From Acidimicrobiaceae bacterium (GTDB lineage Bacteria; Actinomycetota; Acidimicrobiia; Acidimicrobiales; UBA8190): 64,000 nt of DNA. The DNA is taken from assembly GCA_003151955.1 (NCBI GenBank), contig PLZB01000095.1, positions 1 through 64,000 on the forward strand, in the 5' to 3' direction. The notes beneath the pieces are model-generated. The model was not told the DNA's origin. It worked only from the letters and a program-made list of their open reading frames with translations, and did no database searches. Within the stretch, counting starts at the first letter, position 1; every line of letters starts with the position of its first letter. The position numbers and the translations under genes are program-made. This document shows, one piece after another, positions 36,551 to 45,151 of this stretch.

Positions 36551-37975
36551 TCAGAACCGGTAGTAGATGAAGGGTGCGACGCCCTGGGGGCCGAGGGTGG
36601 TGATGGCCAGCAGGACGCCTCCCAGTATGACCCCCTGAAGGAGGAGGGGCTGCCGCGAGTAGAGGCCCTGGACCCGCTCGACCGCCCCGAGGGGGACGTA
36701 CTGGGACCCGATCCCCACGACGACGGCCAGGACGACGAGGGGGGTGACGAGGGGAGCCCGGCCCCAGGCGGTGACGAGGCGGCCGAGGAGGGTGAGGGCC
36801 GAGCCCAGGGAGTCGGCCCGGAAGAAGACCCAGCCCAGACACACGATCTGGAAGGTCAGGAACCGCTGGAGGGCGATCCGGGACGGGCTGTCGGGCTGGG
36901 GGTCGAGACCCTGGCTCCGCCGGTAGCTGCGCCGGAGCCGGCCCACGACCTGGCCCGTCCCGTGGATGGCCCCCCAGATGACGAAGGTCCAGGCCGCCCC
37001 GTGCCAGAGCCCCCCGAGGACCATGGTGATGAGGATGTTCCGGGACACCTTCCACTCGGAGCCGGTGTTCCCCCCCAGGGGGATGTAGAGGTAGTCCCGG
37101 AGCCATCGGGACAGGGTGATGTGCCACCGCCGCCAGAAGTCCTGGAGGCTCCGGGCTGTGTAGGGGGCGTCGAAATTGGCCGGGAACCGGAAGCCGAGGA
37201 GGAGGGCCAGACCGATGGCGATGTCGGTGTAGCCGCTGAAGTCGGCGTAGATCTGGACGGCGTAGCCGTAGACGGCGACGAGGATCTCGGGGGCGCTGTG
37301 CTGGTGGGGGGCCTCGAAGACGGGGTCGACGATGGCCGTGGCCAGGTAGGAGGAGATGACCACCTTCTTGAACAGCCCGGCCCCGATGAGCCAGGCCGCC
37401 CGGGAGAAGTCGATCCGGGCCGGGTCCCGGCGGCGGCGGATCTGGGGGAGGAGCTCGTCGCCCCGGACGATGGGCCCGGCGACCAGATGAGGGAAGAACG
37501 AGAGGTAGACGGCCAGGTCGATGGGCCGGGCCGGGGCCAGCTTCCGCCGGTGGACGTCGACGACGTAGCTGACGGCCATGAAGGTGAAGAACGAGATCCC
37601 GACCGGGAGGGTGACCTCGACCAGGGGCAGGAGCTGGCCCTGGCCCAGGGCGTGGCCGGCGTTGTCCAGGTTGAGGGCGAGGAACCCGTAGTACTTGAAC
37701 CAGGCCAGGAGGCCGAGGAGGACAGCCAGGGTGGCGAGGAGGAAGGTCTTCCGGAGCCGGGGGTCCTCCGTCCGGTGGATGGCGGCCGCCCCGGCCTGGG
37801 CCGTGACCGTGACCCCGGCCAGGAGGAAGACGAACCGCCAGTCCCACCAGCTGTAGAAGAGGTAGCTGAGGGCCACCATGGCCAGCTTCCAGACCCGGGC
37901 GTACGGGTTCAGGAGCCAGTTGGCCAGGAAGGCCACGGCGAAGAAGATGGCGAAATCGATGGTGGGGAACAGCAT
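36551..37975 (-). CDS. MBOAT-family O-acyltransferase (AlgI-like)
   Basis: 474 residues from ATG 37975, about ten membrane segments. Diagnostic stretches: LPVGISFFTFMAVSYVVDVHRR, FFPHLVAGPIVRG, FSGYTDIAIGLALLLGFRFP, DFWRRWHITLSRWLRDYLYIPLGGN and GLWHGAAWTF with the catalytic His. AlgI-type proteins carry acyl groups across the membrane to an acetyltransferase. Only 8 bases separate it from the DUF459 gene, supporting a joint role. Confidence 0.95.
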   Translation of the reverse strand: MLFPTIDFAIFFAVAFLANWLLNPYARVWKLAMVALSYLFYSWWDWRFVFLLAGVTVTAQAGAAAIHRTEDPRLRKTFLLATLAVLLGLLAWFKYYGFLALNLDNAGHALGQGQLLPLVEVTLPVGISFFTFMAVSYVVDVHRRKLAPARPIDLAVYLSFFPHLVAGPIVRGDELLPQIRRRRDPARIDFSRAAWLIGAGLFKKVVISSYLATAIVDPVFEAPHQHSAPEILVAVYGYAVQIYADFSGYTDIAIGLALLLGFRFPANFDAPYTARSLQDFWRRWHITLSRWLRDYLYIPLGGNTGSEWKVSRNILITMVLGGLWHGAAWTFVIWGAIHGTGQVVGRLRRSYRRSQGLDPQPDSPSRIALQRFLTFQIVCLGWVFFRADSLGSALTLLGRLVTAWGRAPLVTPLVVLAVVVGIGSQYVPLGAVERVQGLYSRQPLLLQGVILGGVLLAITTLGPQGVAPFIYYRF

Positions 37976-38112
37976 GGAGGAGCGTCCCGCCTCGAGCGTC
38001 GGAGCCACCGACACCGGCCCCGAACCGGCGCAGGTTAGCGCGGGGCCGGGCCGACCGGTCAGATGGGGGGGGGACCGACCGGGGTCGGGCCGCTGACGCC
38101 CGGGCCTCCGGG

Positions 38113-39084
38113 CTAGCCGCGGGCCTTCAGGGCTTCGATGAGCTTGGGGACGACCTTGTGGACGTCCCCGACGATGCCGAGGTCGGCGATGGAGAAGATC
38201 GGGGCGTCCCGGTCCTTGTTGATGGCCACGATGTTCTTCGAGCCCTTCATCCCCACCATGTGCTGGGTGGCCCCCGAGATCCCCAGGGCCAGGTAGAGGG
38301 TGGGCTTGACGGTCTTCCCCGTCTGACCGACCTGGTGGGAGTAGGGGACCCAGCCGGCATCGACGATGGCCCGGCTGGCCCCGGCGGCACCCCGCAGGAG
38401 CTTGGCCAGCTCCTCGACCAGGGCGTAGGCCTCGGCGCTGCCGAGACCCCGGCCCCCGGAGACGACGACGTCGGCCTCGTCGAGCTTGGGGCCCTGGCGC
38501 TCCTCGACATGGCGCTGGAGGACGGTGGCGGTCCCGGTGGAGCCGAGCTCGGGGACGGCGACGGCCGAGACCGGGGCGGCTCCCCCACCGGAGGGCTCCG
38601 CCGTGAAGGACTTGGCCCGGACGATAAAGATCCACGGTGTCGCCGCCGTGAACTGGGCGTGGACGAGCTGGGCCCCCCCGAAGACCCCGTGCTCCGAGGT
38701 GACCGTGTCCCCGTCGGAGCTGAGGCCCACGACGTTCGTGATGACCGGGAGGTCGAGCTTGACCGAGAGCCGTCCGGCGATGTCCCGGCCGTCGTAGGTG
38801 GTGGGCACGAGGATGACGTCGGGGCGGTTCCCCCCGGCGATGAGGGCGGCGATGGCCCCGGCCACGGGTGCGCCCGGGAGGGAGCCCCCGAGATCGCCCA
38901 CGTCGTGGACGGCGCTGGCCCCGTAGTTCCCGAGCTCGCCGGCCAGGGCGGCGGCGTCGCCGCCCCAGGTCACCGCCTCGACGGTGGCGGCCATGGACCG
39001 GGCCTGGGTGAGGAGTTCGAGGGTGCTGCTGATGGGGCTGCCGTCGGCGGCCTCGGCGAGGACCCAGATCTTGTCGATCGACAT
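38113..39084 (-). CDS. etfA: electron transfer flavoprotein alpha subunit
   Basis: 323 residues from ATG 39084. The C-terminal FAD domain is clear: [45 protein letters not shown] and [20 protein letters not shown]. It passes electrons from acyl-CoA dehydrogenases to the quinone pool through ETF dehydrogenase. Forms the heterodimer with etfB upstream; 34 bases lie between. Confidence 0.97.
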   Translation of the reverse strand: MSIDKIWVLAEAADGSPISSTLELLTQARSMAATVEAVTWGGDAAALAGELGNYGASAVHDVGDLGGSLPGAPVAGAIAALIAGGNRPDVILVPTTYDGRDIAGRLSVKLDLPVITNVVGLSSDGDTVTSEHGVFGGAQLVHAQFTAATPWIFIVRAKSFTAEPSGGGAAPVSAVAVPELGSTGTATVLQRHVEERQGPKLDEADVVVSGGRGLGSAEAYALVEELAKLLRGAAGASRAIVDAGWVPYSHQVGQTGKTVKPTLYLALGISGATQHMVGMKGSKNIVAINKDRDAPIFSIADLGIVGDVHKVVPKLIEALKARG

Positions 39085-39118
39085 CTTCAGTGTGCTCCTG
39101 GTCGGGGGGAGGAAGGGG

Positions 39119-39895
39119 TTAGACGAGCTTGAGCTGCTCGAGGAACTGCACGACCCGCTCGTGGGCGTCGCCCTCGTCGACGACGATCTCGCCGGACTGG
39201 CGGGTGTCGGCGTCGGCGACGTCGGTGATGGCCTGGCGGGCACCGGCCGAGCCGACCTGGCCCTCGAGGCCGAGGTCGGCCACGGTGAGCTGGTCGACGG
39301 GCTTCGACTTGGCCGCCATGATCCCCTTGAAGGAGGGGTACCGGGGCTCGACGACCCCGGCCGTGACGGTGACGACGGCCGGGAGCGGGCACTCCACCTC
39401 GTCGTAGCCGGCCTCGGTCTGGCGTTCCACGGTCACCTTCCCGCCGGCGATCGAGACCTTCTTGGCGAAGGTGATCGAGGGGAGGCCGAGGAGCTCGGCC
39501 ACCTGGACCGGGGTCGTCCCCGTGTAGCCGTCCGTCGACTCCGTGGCCGCGAGGACCAGGTCGGGGCTGACCCGCTCGATCGCCTTGGCCAGCACCTTGG
39601 CCGTCGAGAGGGCGTCGGAGCCCCTGAGGGCCTCGTCACTGATGAGGATGGCCTTGGCTGCCCCCATGGCCAGGGCCGTCCGGAGCCCCGAAGTCTCCCC
39701 GTTGGGGGCCATGGACACGATGGTCACCTCACCGCCTCCGGCCTGCTCGGCCAGCTGGAGCGCCATCTCGACCCCGTAGGAGTCGGAGTCGTCCAGGATG
39801 AGCTTGCCTTCCCTGACCAGGTTGTGGGTCTGGGGGTCGAGCGCCTGGGGGGCGGCGGGGTCTGGGATCTGCTTCACACAGACAACGACGTTCAT
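39119..39895 (-). CDS. etfB: electron transfer flavoprotein beta subunit
   Basis: 258 residues from ATG 39895. MNVVVCVKQIPDP, SYGVEMALQLAEQAGGGEVTIVSM, AMGAAKAILISDEALRGSDA and the later AATESTDGYTGTTP and PRYPSFKGIMAAKSKPV follow the family closely. Binds AMP and docks dehydrogenases. First gene of the etfBA pair. Confidence 0.97.
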   Translation of the reverse strand: MNVVVCVKQIPDPAAPQALDPQTHNLVREGKLILDDSDSYGVEMALQLAEQAGGGEVTIVSMAPNGETSGLRTALAMGAAKAILISDEALRGSDALSTAKVLAKAIERVSPDLVLAATESTDGYTGTTPVQVAELLGLPSITFAKKVSIAGGKVTVERQTEAGYDEVECPLPAVVTVTAGVVEPRYPSFKGIMAAKSKPVDQLTVADLGLEGQVGSAGARQAITDVADADTRQSGEIVVDEGDAHERVVQFLEQLKLV

Positions 39896-39966
39896 GGGGT
39901 CAGATTGTTCCCGACGGAGACCCCCATCGACCAATCCGGGCCCCCGGACCCCCTCCCGGGGCCGCC

Positions 39967-40267
39967 TCAGGCCCGACCCAGGAGGGACCGGGAGGCGGCG
40001 ACCCGGTCGGTGATGACGGCGGCGACCCCCACCCCGGCCATGGCCAGGAGGTCCCCGGTTTGTCGACCGTCCAGGGGATGACGGCCAGCCCCAGCTGCCC
40101 GGCCCCTTCGAACAGCTCCGTCGTGACCCGGCTGTGGAAGGGGTTGAGGGCGGCGCAGTCGAGGGCCGGATGGACCAGGAGGGCGGTGGGGAACACCTCC
40201 ACCGTATTCTCACGCCACGGACCCTCCCGGCACGGTGGGCGGTGACGGCCGGAGGTTTGCCGGAGCA
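39967..40267 (-). pseudogene. remnant of a glycerophosphodiester phosphodiesterase (GDPD/UgpQ-like) gene
   Basis: Three disjoint pieces of a GDPD are read on the minus strand: AVTAHRAGR (the N-terminal HR motif), then in another frame RENTVEVF (the PENT motif), then LNPFHSRVTTELFEGAGQ and LGLAVIPWTVDK, and after a one-base frame change GDLLAMAGVGVAAVITDRVA to TGA at 39967. The middle ~130 residues are gone and at least two frameshifts exist, so it cannot encode a functional enzyme. Confidence 0.8.
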
Positions 40268-40424
40268 GGGATCCGACCAGGGGAACGGTCCATCGAGACC
40301 TCCTCGGGCTGTGGGTCGGGCAACCTTCCCTCGCGAAAGTGCTTGCAACGGTGAGCGCTTGGGAGTAGATTCACGTACTACCGAATCACCCCCTTGACGG
40401 CCAACTCTACGTCGTGGCCAGTCA

Positions 40425-40440
40425 TGTGATTCAGATCACA
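40425..40440. promoter_or_regulatory. CRP/FNR-type site TGTGATTCAGATCACA
   Basis: Exact match to the classical TGTGA-N6-TCACA motif, 45 bases upstream of the whiB start. In Mycobacterium tuberculosis, whiB1 is controlled by the CRP homologue Rv3676 through such sites, which makes the assignment plausible. No CRP gene is in this window. Confidence 0.65.
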
Positions 40441-40484
40441 ACCTTGGCGCTACGCGCCCGATCCGGTCTTGAAGGAGGCGCGTC

Positions 40485-40775
40485 GTGGCCCTCATGTGGA
40501 ACCGCTCAGTGGAATGGGATGCGGACGACTGGCGGAAGCTGGCCGCCTGCCGTCACACCGAGCCCGACCTGTTCTTCCCGGTCGGGACCACGGGGCCGGC
40601 GATCGACCAGATCGACGCGGCCAAGCGGGTCTGCATGTCCTGCGAGGCCGTTGAGCCCTGCCTGGAGTTCGCCCTGGCCACCAACCAGGAGTCGGGTGTC
40701 TGGGGGGGGACCTCCGAGGAGGAGCGCCGCAAGCTCCGCAAGGCCTGGCTGGCAGCCCGCCGCCGGGCCTCCTGA
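40485..40775 (+). CDS. WhiB-family iron-sulfur transcriptional regulator (WhiB1-like)
   Basis: 96 residues from GTG 40485, with GAAGGAGG 6 bases upstream; ATG 40494 is an alternative. The four cluster cysteines are in LAACRHTEPDLFF, KRVCMSCEAVEPCLEFAL (C..CxxCx5C). The turn GVWGGTSEEERRKLR and the basic tail KAWLAARRRAS are the sigma-factor/DNA-binding part. WhiB proteins bind the primary sigma factor and sense NO or O2 through [4Fe-4S]. A CRP-like site lies upstream. Confidence 0.95.
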   Translation: MALMWNRSVEWDADDWRKLAACRHTEPDLFFPVGTTGPAIDQIDAAKRVCMSCEAVEPCLEFALATNQESGVWGGTSEEERRKLRKAWLAARRRAS

Positions 40776-40923
40776 GCGAACCCCCGCTCTTCACCGTCCA
40801 CCCGTCCCCGGAGGTCCTGCCCCGGGGACGGTGCGCGTTCGGCCCCAGAGTCCATCGCCCGGGGCGGGGACTGTAGCCTTGGATCTCCGGGGAAGGCCCG
40901 GTGATCACGACAAGGGAACCACC

Positions 40924-43704
40924 ATGGGCCCTGCGGCGCTTGAGCGTCGGACCGGTGTCAGGTGGAGGCGGTCCATCCGGACCCAGGGGCTCGTGGCCCT
41001 GGTGGTGGCCGCCGGGACGATGCTGGCCTACCTCGGGGTGGCCCTCTGGTCGACCCAGGAGAACACCCGGGCCGAGGCCATCCTCTCCAGTTCCCAGGCC
41101 GTGACCGCCGCCGCCGTCCAGGTCCAGGCCGACACCACCTCGGCCGAGTCGAACGCCGAGGGGTACATCTCCATCGGCTACAACTCCTCGCTCACCCTCT
41201 ACCAGACCGCCCTGGCCCGGCTCCCCGAGGACCTGGCCTCTCTCCAGGCCGCCACCCAGGGCGTGGCCGGCATCCAGGGCGCGGTGGGGAACATCGAGCG
41301 GGCCGTGACGGGACTCCGGACCGACCTGGCCACCCTGGTCGATCCCCGTAGCAACCAGGGCCAGCTCAACCAGGCCTTCAGCCAGACCGGGGCCGACGAT
41401 GGCGTCATCCTCCATTGGGTGACCGTCATCCGGAGCACGGCGGCCGCCAACGCTGCCGGCCAGCAGGGGGCCGTCACCCGCACCAACCACGTCCTGGTCG
41501 TCCTGGGGAGCACGGCCGTGGCCCTGGTCCTCCTGGGCGGCCTGGTCCTCTCGCTCCTGTTCACCAGCCGGGTGGTCCAACGGGTCCGGCGGCTGGGGCA
41601 GATGACCGACGCCCTGGCCCGGGGCCGACCCATCCGGACCGGGATCGGGGGCTCCGACGAGCTGGCCCGGCTGGGGGAGCGGATCATCGATGCCGACGGG
41701 CTCCTCCACAAACGGGAGCAGGAACGCGACCGGGCCCGGGCCGAGCTGGAGGATCTCCTGACCACGAGCCCCGTCGTCTCCTTCCGCTACGACGCTTCGG
41801 AACGGGCCCTCGTCTACGCCAGTCCCAACGTGGACCGCCTCCTCGGGGTCAGCGCCGATCAGGTCCTCGGGGACTTCGACGACCTCATCGCCCACCTCCA
41901 CCCCGACGACACCCGATCCCTGATGTTCTCCCTGGAGCGGATCCTCCGGGACCCGGTCCGGCGGGGATCGGACCGGATGGAGCGGGTCCTACGGATCAAG
42001 CAGAACCCGGCCTCGGAGGAGTGGCGGGAGGCGGACGCCGTTTTCACCCTGGAGATCAGCGAGGACGGGCTCCTGGTCAGCCTGGTGGCCTACCTGGTCG
42101 ACGTCACCGACCGTCACCGGGCCGAGCGGGCCGCCGAGGAGCGACGGAACCTCCTCGAGTCGATCTTCGACGCCTCACCGGACACCATCACGGTCCGGGA
42201 TGTCGAGGGCCGGGTGCTCCTGGCCAGCCGGAACCTGGCCAGCCTGATCGGGGTGGAGGAGGAGCTCAGCCACGAGGAGCTCCTGGCCGCGGCCGAGGAC
42301 CACGGGAGGATCCCCGCCGAGGAGAAGGCCAAGCTGACCGCCATGCTCGACCGGTGCCTGGCCGGGGAGCCCTCCCCCGAGGCGGTCATCACCGTCGGAG
42401 CGGACCGCACCGGAGAGGCCCCGGTCTTCGAGACCAGGGCCCGGCCCGTGATCGACCGGCACGGCCGGGTCACCGGGACGGTGACCGTCTCCCGGGAGGT
42501 GACCGAGCGGGTGCGCCTCGAGCACTCCCTGCGCCGGGCCTCGACCGAGGCGGAGCGGGCCAGCGAGGCCAAGAGCGAGTTCCTGTCCCGGATGAGCCAC
42601 GAGCTGAGGACCCCCCTCAACGCCATCCTCGGGTTCGCCCAGCTCCTCGAGCTCGACGAGCTCCCCCCGGAGCAGTCCTCCAGCATCGACCAGATCCAGC
42701 GGGCCGGCCGTCACCTCCTGGCCCTGATCAACGAGGTCCTCGATATCTCCCGGATCGAGGCCGGCCGCTTCAGCCTCTCCCCCGAGCCGGTCTCCGTCGA
42801 CGAGGTCCTCCAGGAGGTCTCCTCGCTGCTGGCCCCGGTGGCCGAGGCCGAGGGGGTCCGGATGGAGGTGGTGCCAGGGCCCGAGGGTCGCTTCGCCCGG
42901 GCCGACCGCCAACGACTCCTCCAGATCCTCCTCAACCTGGGGTCGAATGCCGTCAAGTACAACCACCGGAACGGCTCGGTCCGGTTCCGGACGACCGTCG
43001 GCGAGGGCGGCCAGATCCGGTTCGAGGTCACCGACACGGGACCGGGGATCCCCCTGGACCAGCAGGACCAGCTCTTCATCCCCTTCTCCCGGCTGGGGGC
43101 CGACCGCTCGGGGATCGAGGGGACCGGGGTCGGCCTGGCCCTCTCCAAGCACCTCGTGGAGTTGATGGGGGGGGAGATCGGCGTCGACTCGGCCCCCGGG
43201 CGGGGGTCGACCTTCTGGATCGACCTCCTCCCCGCCGCCGCCCCGGAACCGGCCGGGGAAGCCCTGGTGGGGAGCCCTGCCGGGAACGGGGCCGGGACCC
43301 CCGGAGCCAACGGCCACAGCGAAACCAGGATGGTGATCCTCCACGTGGAGGACAACCCCTCGAACGCCACCCTGGTCGAGCAGATCCTGGCCCGCCGGGG
43401 CGGGATCGAGCTCCTGTCGGCCACCCACGCCCGGGCCGGCCTGGAGCTGGCCCGGGCCCACCACCCCGACCTGGTCCTCCTCGACATGCACCTCCCCGAC
43501 CTCCCCGGCGACGAGTTCCTCTTCCGGCTCAAAGCTGACCCCGAGTTGGCCGACACCCGGGTGGTGGTGGTCTCGGCCGATGCCACCCCGGGGAGGATCC
43601 GGAGGATGCTGAGCCTGGGGGTGGAGGAATACCTGACCAAGCCCATCGACGTCGAGGCTCTCCTCAAGGTGGTCGACCGGGAACGGCTGGAGTCGGGACG
43701 GTGA
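40924..43704 (+). CDS. hybrid sensor histidine kinase with two PAS domains and a C-terminal receiver
   Basis: 926 residues from ATG 40924. Membrane helices at about 20-43 and 188-211 enclose a helical periplasmic sensor of about 145 residues (CHASE3- or 4HB-like). HAMP about 212-260, PAS-like regions about 275-400 and 405-530, HisKA with the phosphorylated His near 559 (FLSRMSHELRTPLNAILGFA), HATPase about 660-775 (ADRQRLLQILLNLGSNAVKY, DTGPGIP, GTGVGLAL) and a receiver about 806-926 with the acceptor Asp near 854 (LVLLDMHLPD). Probably phosphorelays to the receiver and acts with the next gene. Signal unknown. Confidence 0.95.
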   Translation: MGPAALERRTGVRWRRSIRTQGLVALVVAAGTMLAYLGVALWSTQENTRAEAILSSSQAVTAAAVQVQADTTSAESNAEGYISIGYNSSLTLYQTALARLPEDLASLQAATQGVAGIQGAVGNIERAVTGLRTDLATLVDPRSNQGQLNQAFSQTGADDGVILHWVTVIRSTAAANAAGQQGAVTRTNHVLVVLGSTAVALVLLGGLVLSLLFTSRVVQRVRRLGQMTDALARGRPIRTGIGGSDELARLGERIIDADGLLHKREQERDRARAELEDLLTTSPVVSFRYDASERALVYASPNVDRLLGVSADQVLGDFDDLIAHLHPDDTRSLMFSLERILRDPVRRGSDRMERVLRIKQNPASEEWREADAVFTLEISEDGLLVSLVAYLVDVTDRHRAERAAEERRNLLESIFDASPDTITVRDVEGRVLLASRNLASLIGVEEELSHEELLAAAEDHGRIPAEEKAKLTAMLDRCLAGEPSPEAVITVGADRTGEAPVFETRARPVIDRHGRVTGTVTVSREVTERVRLEHSLRRASTEAERASEAKSEFLSRMSHELRTPLNAILGFAQLLELDELPPEQSSSIDQIQRAGRHLLALINEVLDISRIEAGRFSLSPEPVSVDEVLQEVSSLLAPVAEAEGVRMEVVPGPEGRFARADRQRLLQILLNLGSNAVKYNHRNGSVRFRTTVGEGGQIRFEVTDTGPGIPLDQQDQLFIPFSRLGADRSGIEGTGVGLALSKHLVELMGGEIGVDSAPGRGSTFWIDLLPAAAPEPAGEALVGSPAGNGAGTPGANGHSETRMVILHVEDNPSNATLVEQILARRGGIELLSATHARAGLELARAHHPDLVLLDMHLPDLPGDEFLFRLKADPELADTRVVVVSADATPGRIRRMLSLGVEEYLTKPIDVEALLKVVDRERLESGR

Positions 43705-43843
43705 TCGGCGAAAAGGGGTGCGGAGGGGGGCCCGGCGCGGGAGACTGGTCCGGAGGTCCAGGGCGGCGGGTACGGTCATGGGTGCCGGACGCCCGAGGCG
43801 AGGGAAAGGACGATCGAGTGAAGGCAACAGGGAGGTGGACCGC

Positions 43844-44593
43844 ATGAGCGGCTCCCGGGACGACTACACGGTTCTCGTGGCCGAGGACGACCAGGCCAGC
43901 CGGACAGCCACCCGGCTGTTCCTCCAGCGGTTCGGCTACCGGGTGGGCGAGGCCCAGGACGGCCCGGGAACCCTCCGGGAGGCCAGTCTGGGCCACTACG
44001 ACCTGGTGGTTCTCGATCTCGGCCTCCCCGGACTCGACGGCGAGGAGGTCCTGGCCCGGTTGCGCCGGGACAGCGCCCTCCCCGTCATCGTCCTGACGGG
44101 CCGGGCCGAGGAGACCGAGCGGGTCCGCCTCCTCGACCTCGGCGCCGACGACTACATCGTGAAGCCCTGCTCCTTGGCCGAGCTCGAGGCCAGGATCCGG
44201 GCCGTGATGCGGAGGGGCCAGGTCGCACCCTCCTCCAACCGGATCGAGCACGCCGGGCTCGTCATCGACAGAACGGCCCACCGGGTCGAGCTCGACGGGG
44301 CCGTCGTCGACCTGACCCCCAAGGAGTTCGACCTCCTCTCCTTCCTGGCCTCCGCCCCCGACCAGGTCTTCACCCGGGAGGAGCTCCTCGAGCACGTCTG
44401 GGGGTCGACCCAGGAGTGGCAGGACCCCGCCACCGTCACCGAGCACGTCCGCCGGCTCCGGCTCAAGATGGAGGTCGACCCGGCCAGCCCCCGCTGGCTC
44501 CACACCGTCCGGGGCGTCGGCTACCGCTTCGCCGACCTGGGGTCCCAGGCCCCGGCCGAGGCCGAGGCCTCGACCGGCGGCTCCCCCGACTGA
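43844..44593 (+). CDS. OmpR/PhoB-family response regulator
   Basis: 249 residues from ATG 43844 with GGGAGGTGG upstream. Receiver: VLVAEDDQASR, acceptor Asp near 58 in LVVLDLGLPGLDG, and IVKPC with the conserved Lys. The winged-helix domain (about 145-235) ends LHTVRGVGYRFAD. Lies 139 bases after the hybrid kinase and in the same direction, so it is a likely partner. The C-terminal tail is Ala/Glu-rich and short. Confidence 0.93.
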   Translation: MSGSRDDYTVLVAEDDQASRTATRLFLQRFGYRVGEAQDGPGTLREASLGHYDLVVLDLGLPGLDGEEVLARLRRDSALPVIVLTGRAEETERVRLLDLGADDYIVKPCSLAELEARIRAVMRRGQVAPSSNRIEHAGLVIDRTAHRVELDGAVVDLTPKEFDLLSFLASAPDQVFTREELLEHVWGSTQEWQDPATVTEHVRRLRLKMEVDPASPRWLHTVRGVGYRFADLGSQAPAEAEASTGGSPD

Positions 44594-44611
44594 CGGTCCC
44601 CGGAGCCGGAG

Positions 44612-45151
44612 TCAGACCCCGATGCCGACGATGGGCTCGTTCAGGGGCTGGCCCCCCATGGACCCGGCGAAGGGGGCGTTGAAGGCGAAGATCCCCCCGT
44701 CGGAGGCCACCTCCCAATAGCCCTCGGTGGCCGGGTCGACGGCCATGCCCACGATGGGCTTGTTGAGCGTCTGGCCGCCCATCGAGCCGGCGAAGGCGGC
44801 GTGGAAGGCGAAGAGGCCCCCGTCCGAGGCCACCTCCCAGTAGCCCCCCGTGACCGGGTCGGCTGCGATCCCCACGATGGGCTTGTTCAGCGTCTGGCCG
44901 CCCTCGGACCCGAAGAACGGGGCGTTGAAGGCGAAGATCCCCCCGTCGGAGGCCACCTCCCAGTAGCCCCCCGTAACCGGGTCGAAGGCGATCCCCACGA
45001 TGGGCTTGTTGAGGGCATGACCGCCCATGGAGCCGAAGAAGGGGGCGTTGAAGGCGAAGATCCCCCCGTCGGAGGCCACCTCCCAGTAGCCCCCCGTGAC
45101 CGGGTCGAAGGCCATGGCCACGATGGGCTGGTTCAGGGACTGGCCCCCCGG
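44612..45151 (-). pseudogene. propeller-repeat C-terminal module, in frame with but separated by a stop from the 45152-46387 gene
   Basis: About 180 codons with four copies of the 45-residue repeat [20 protein letters not shown]...GGQTLNKPIVGIA. The frame is the same as the upstream gene and continues right after its TGA (45152-45154) as PGGQSLNQPIV, with no signal peptide. The only starts are internal (GTG 45121). Either a nonsense mutation (or sequence error) has split one long protein, or a repeat cassette was left behind. A cytoplasmic orphan propeller is less likely. Confidence 0.6.
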
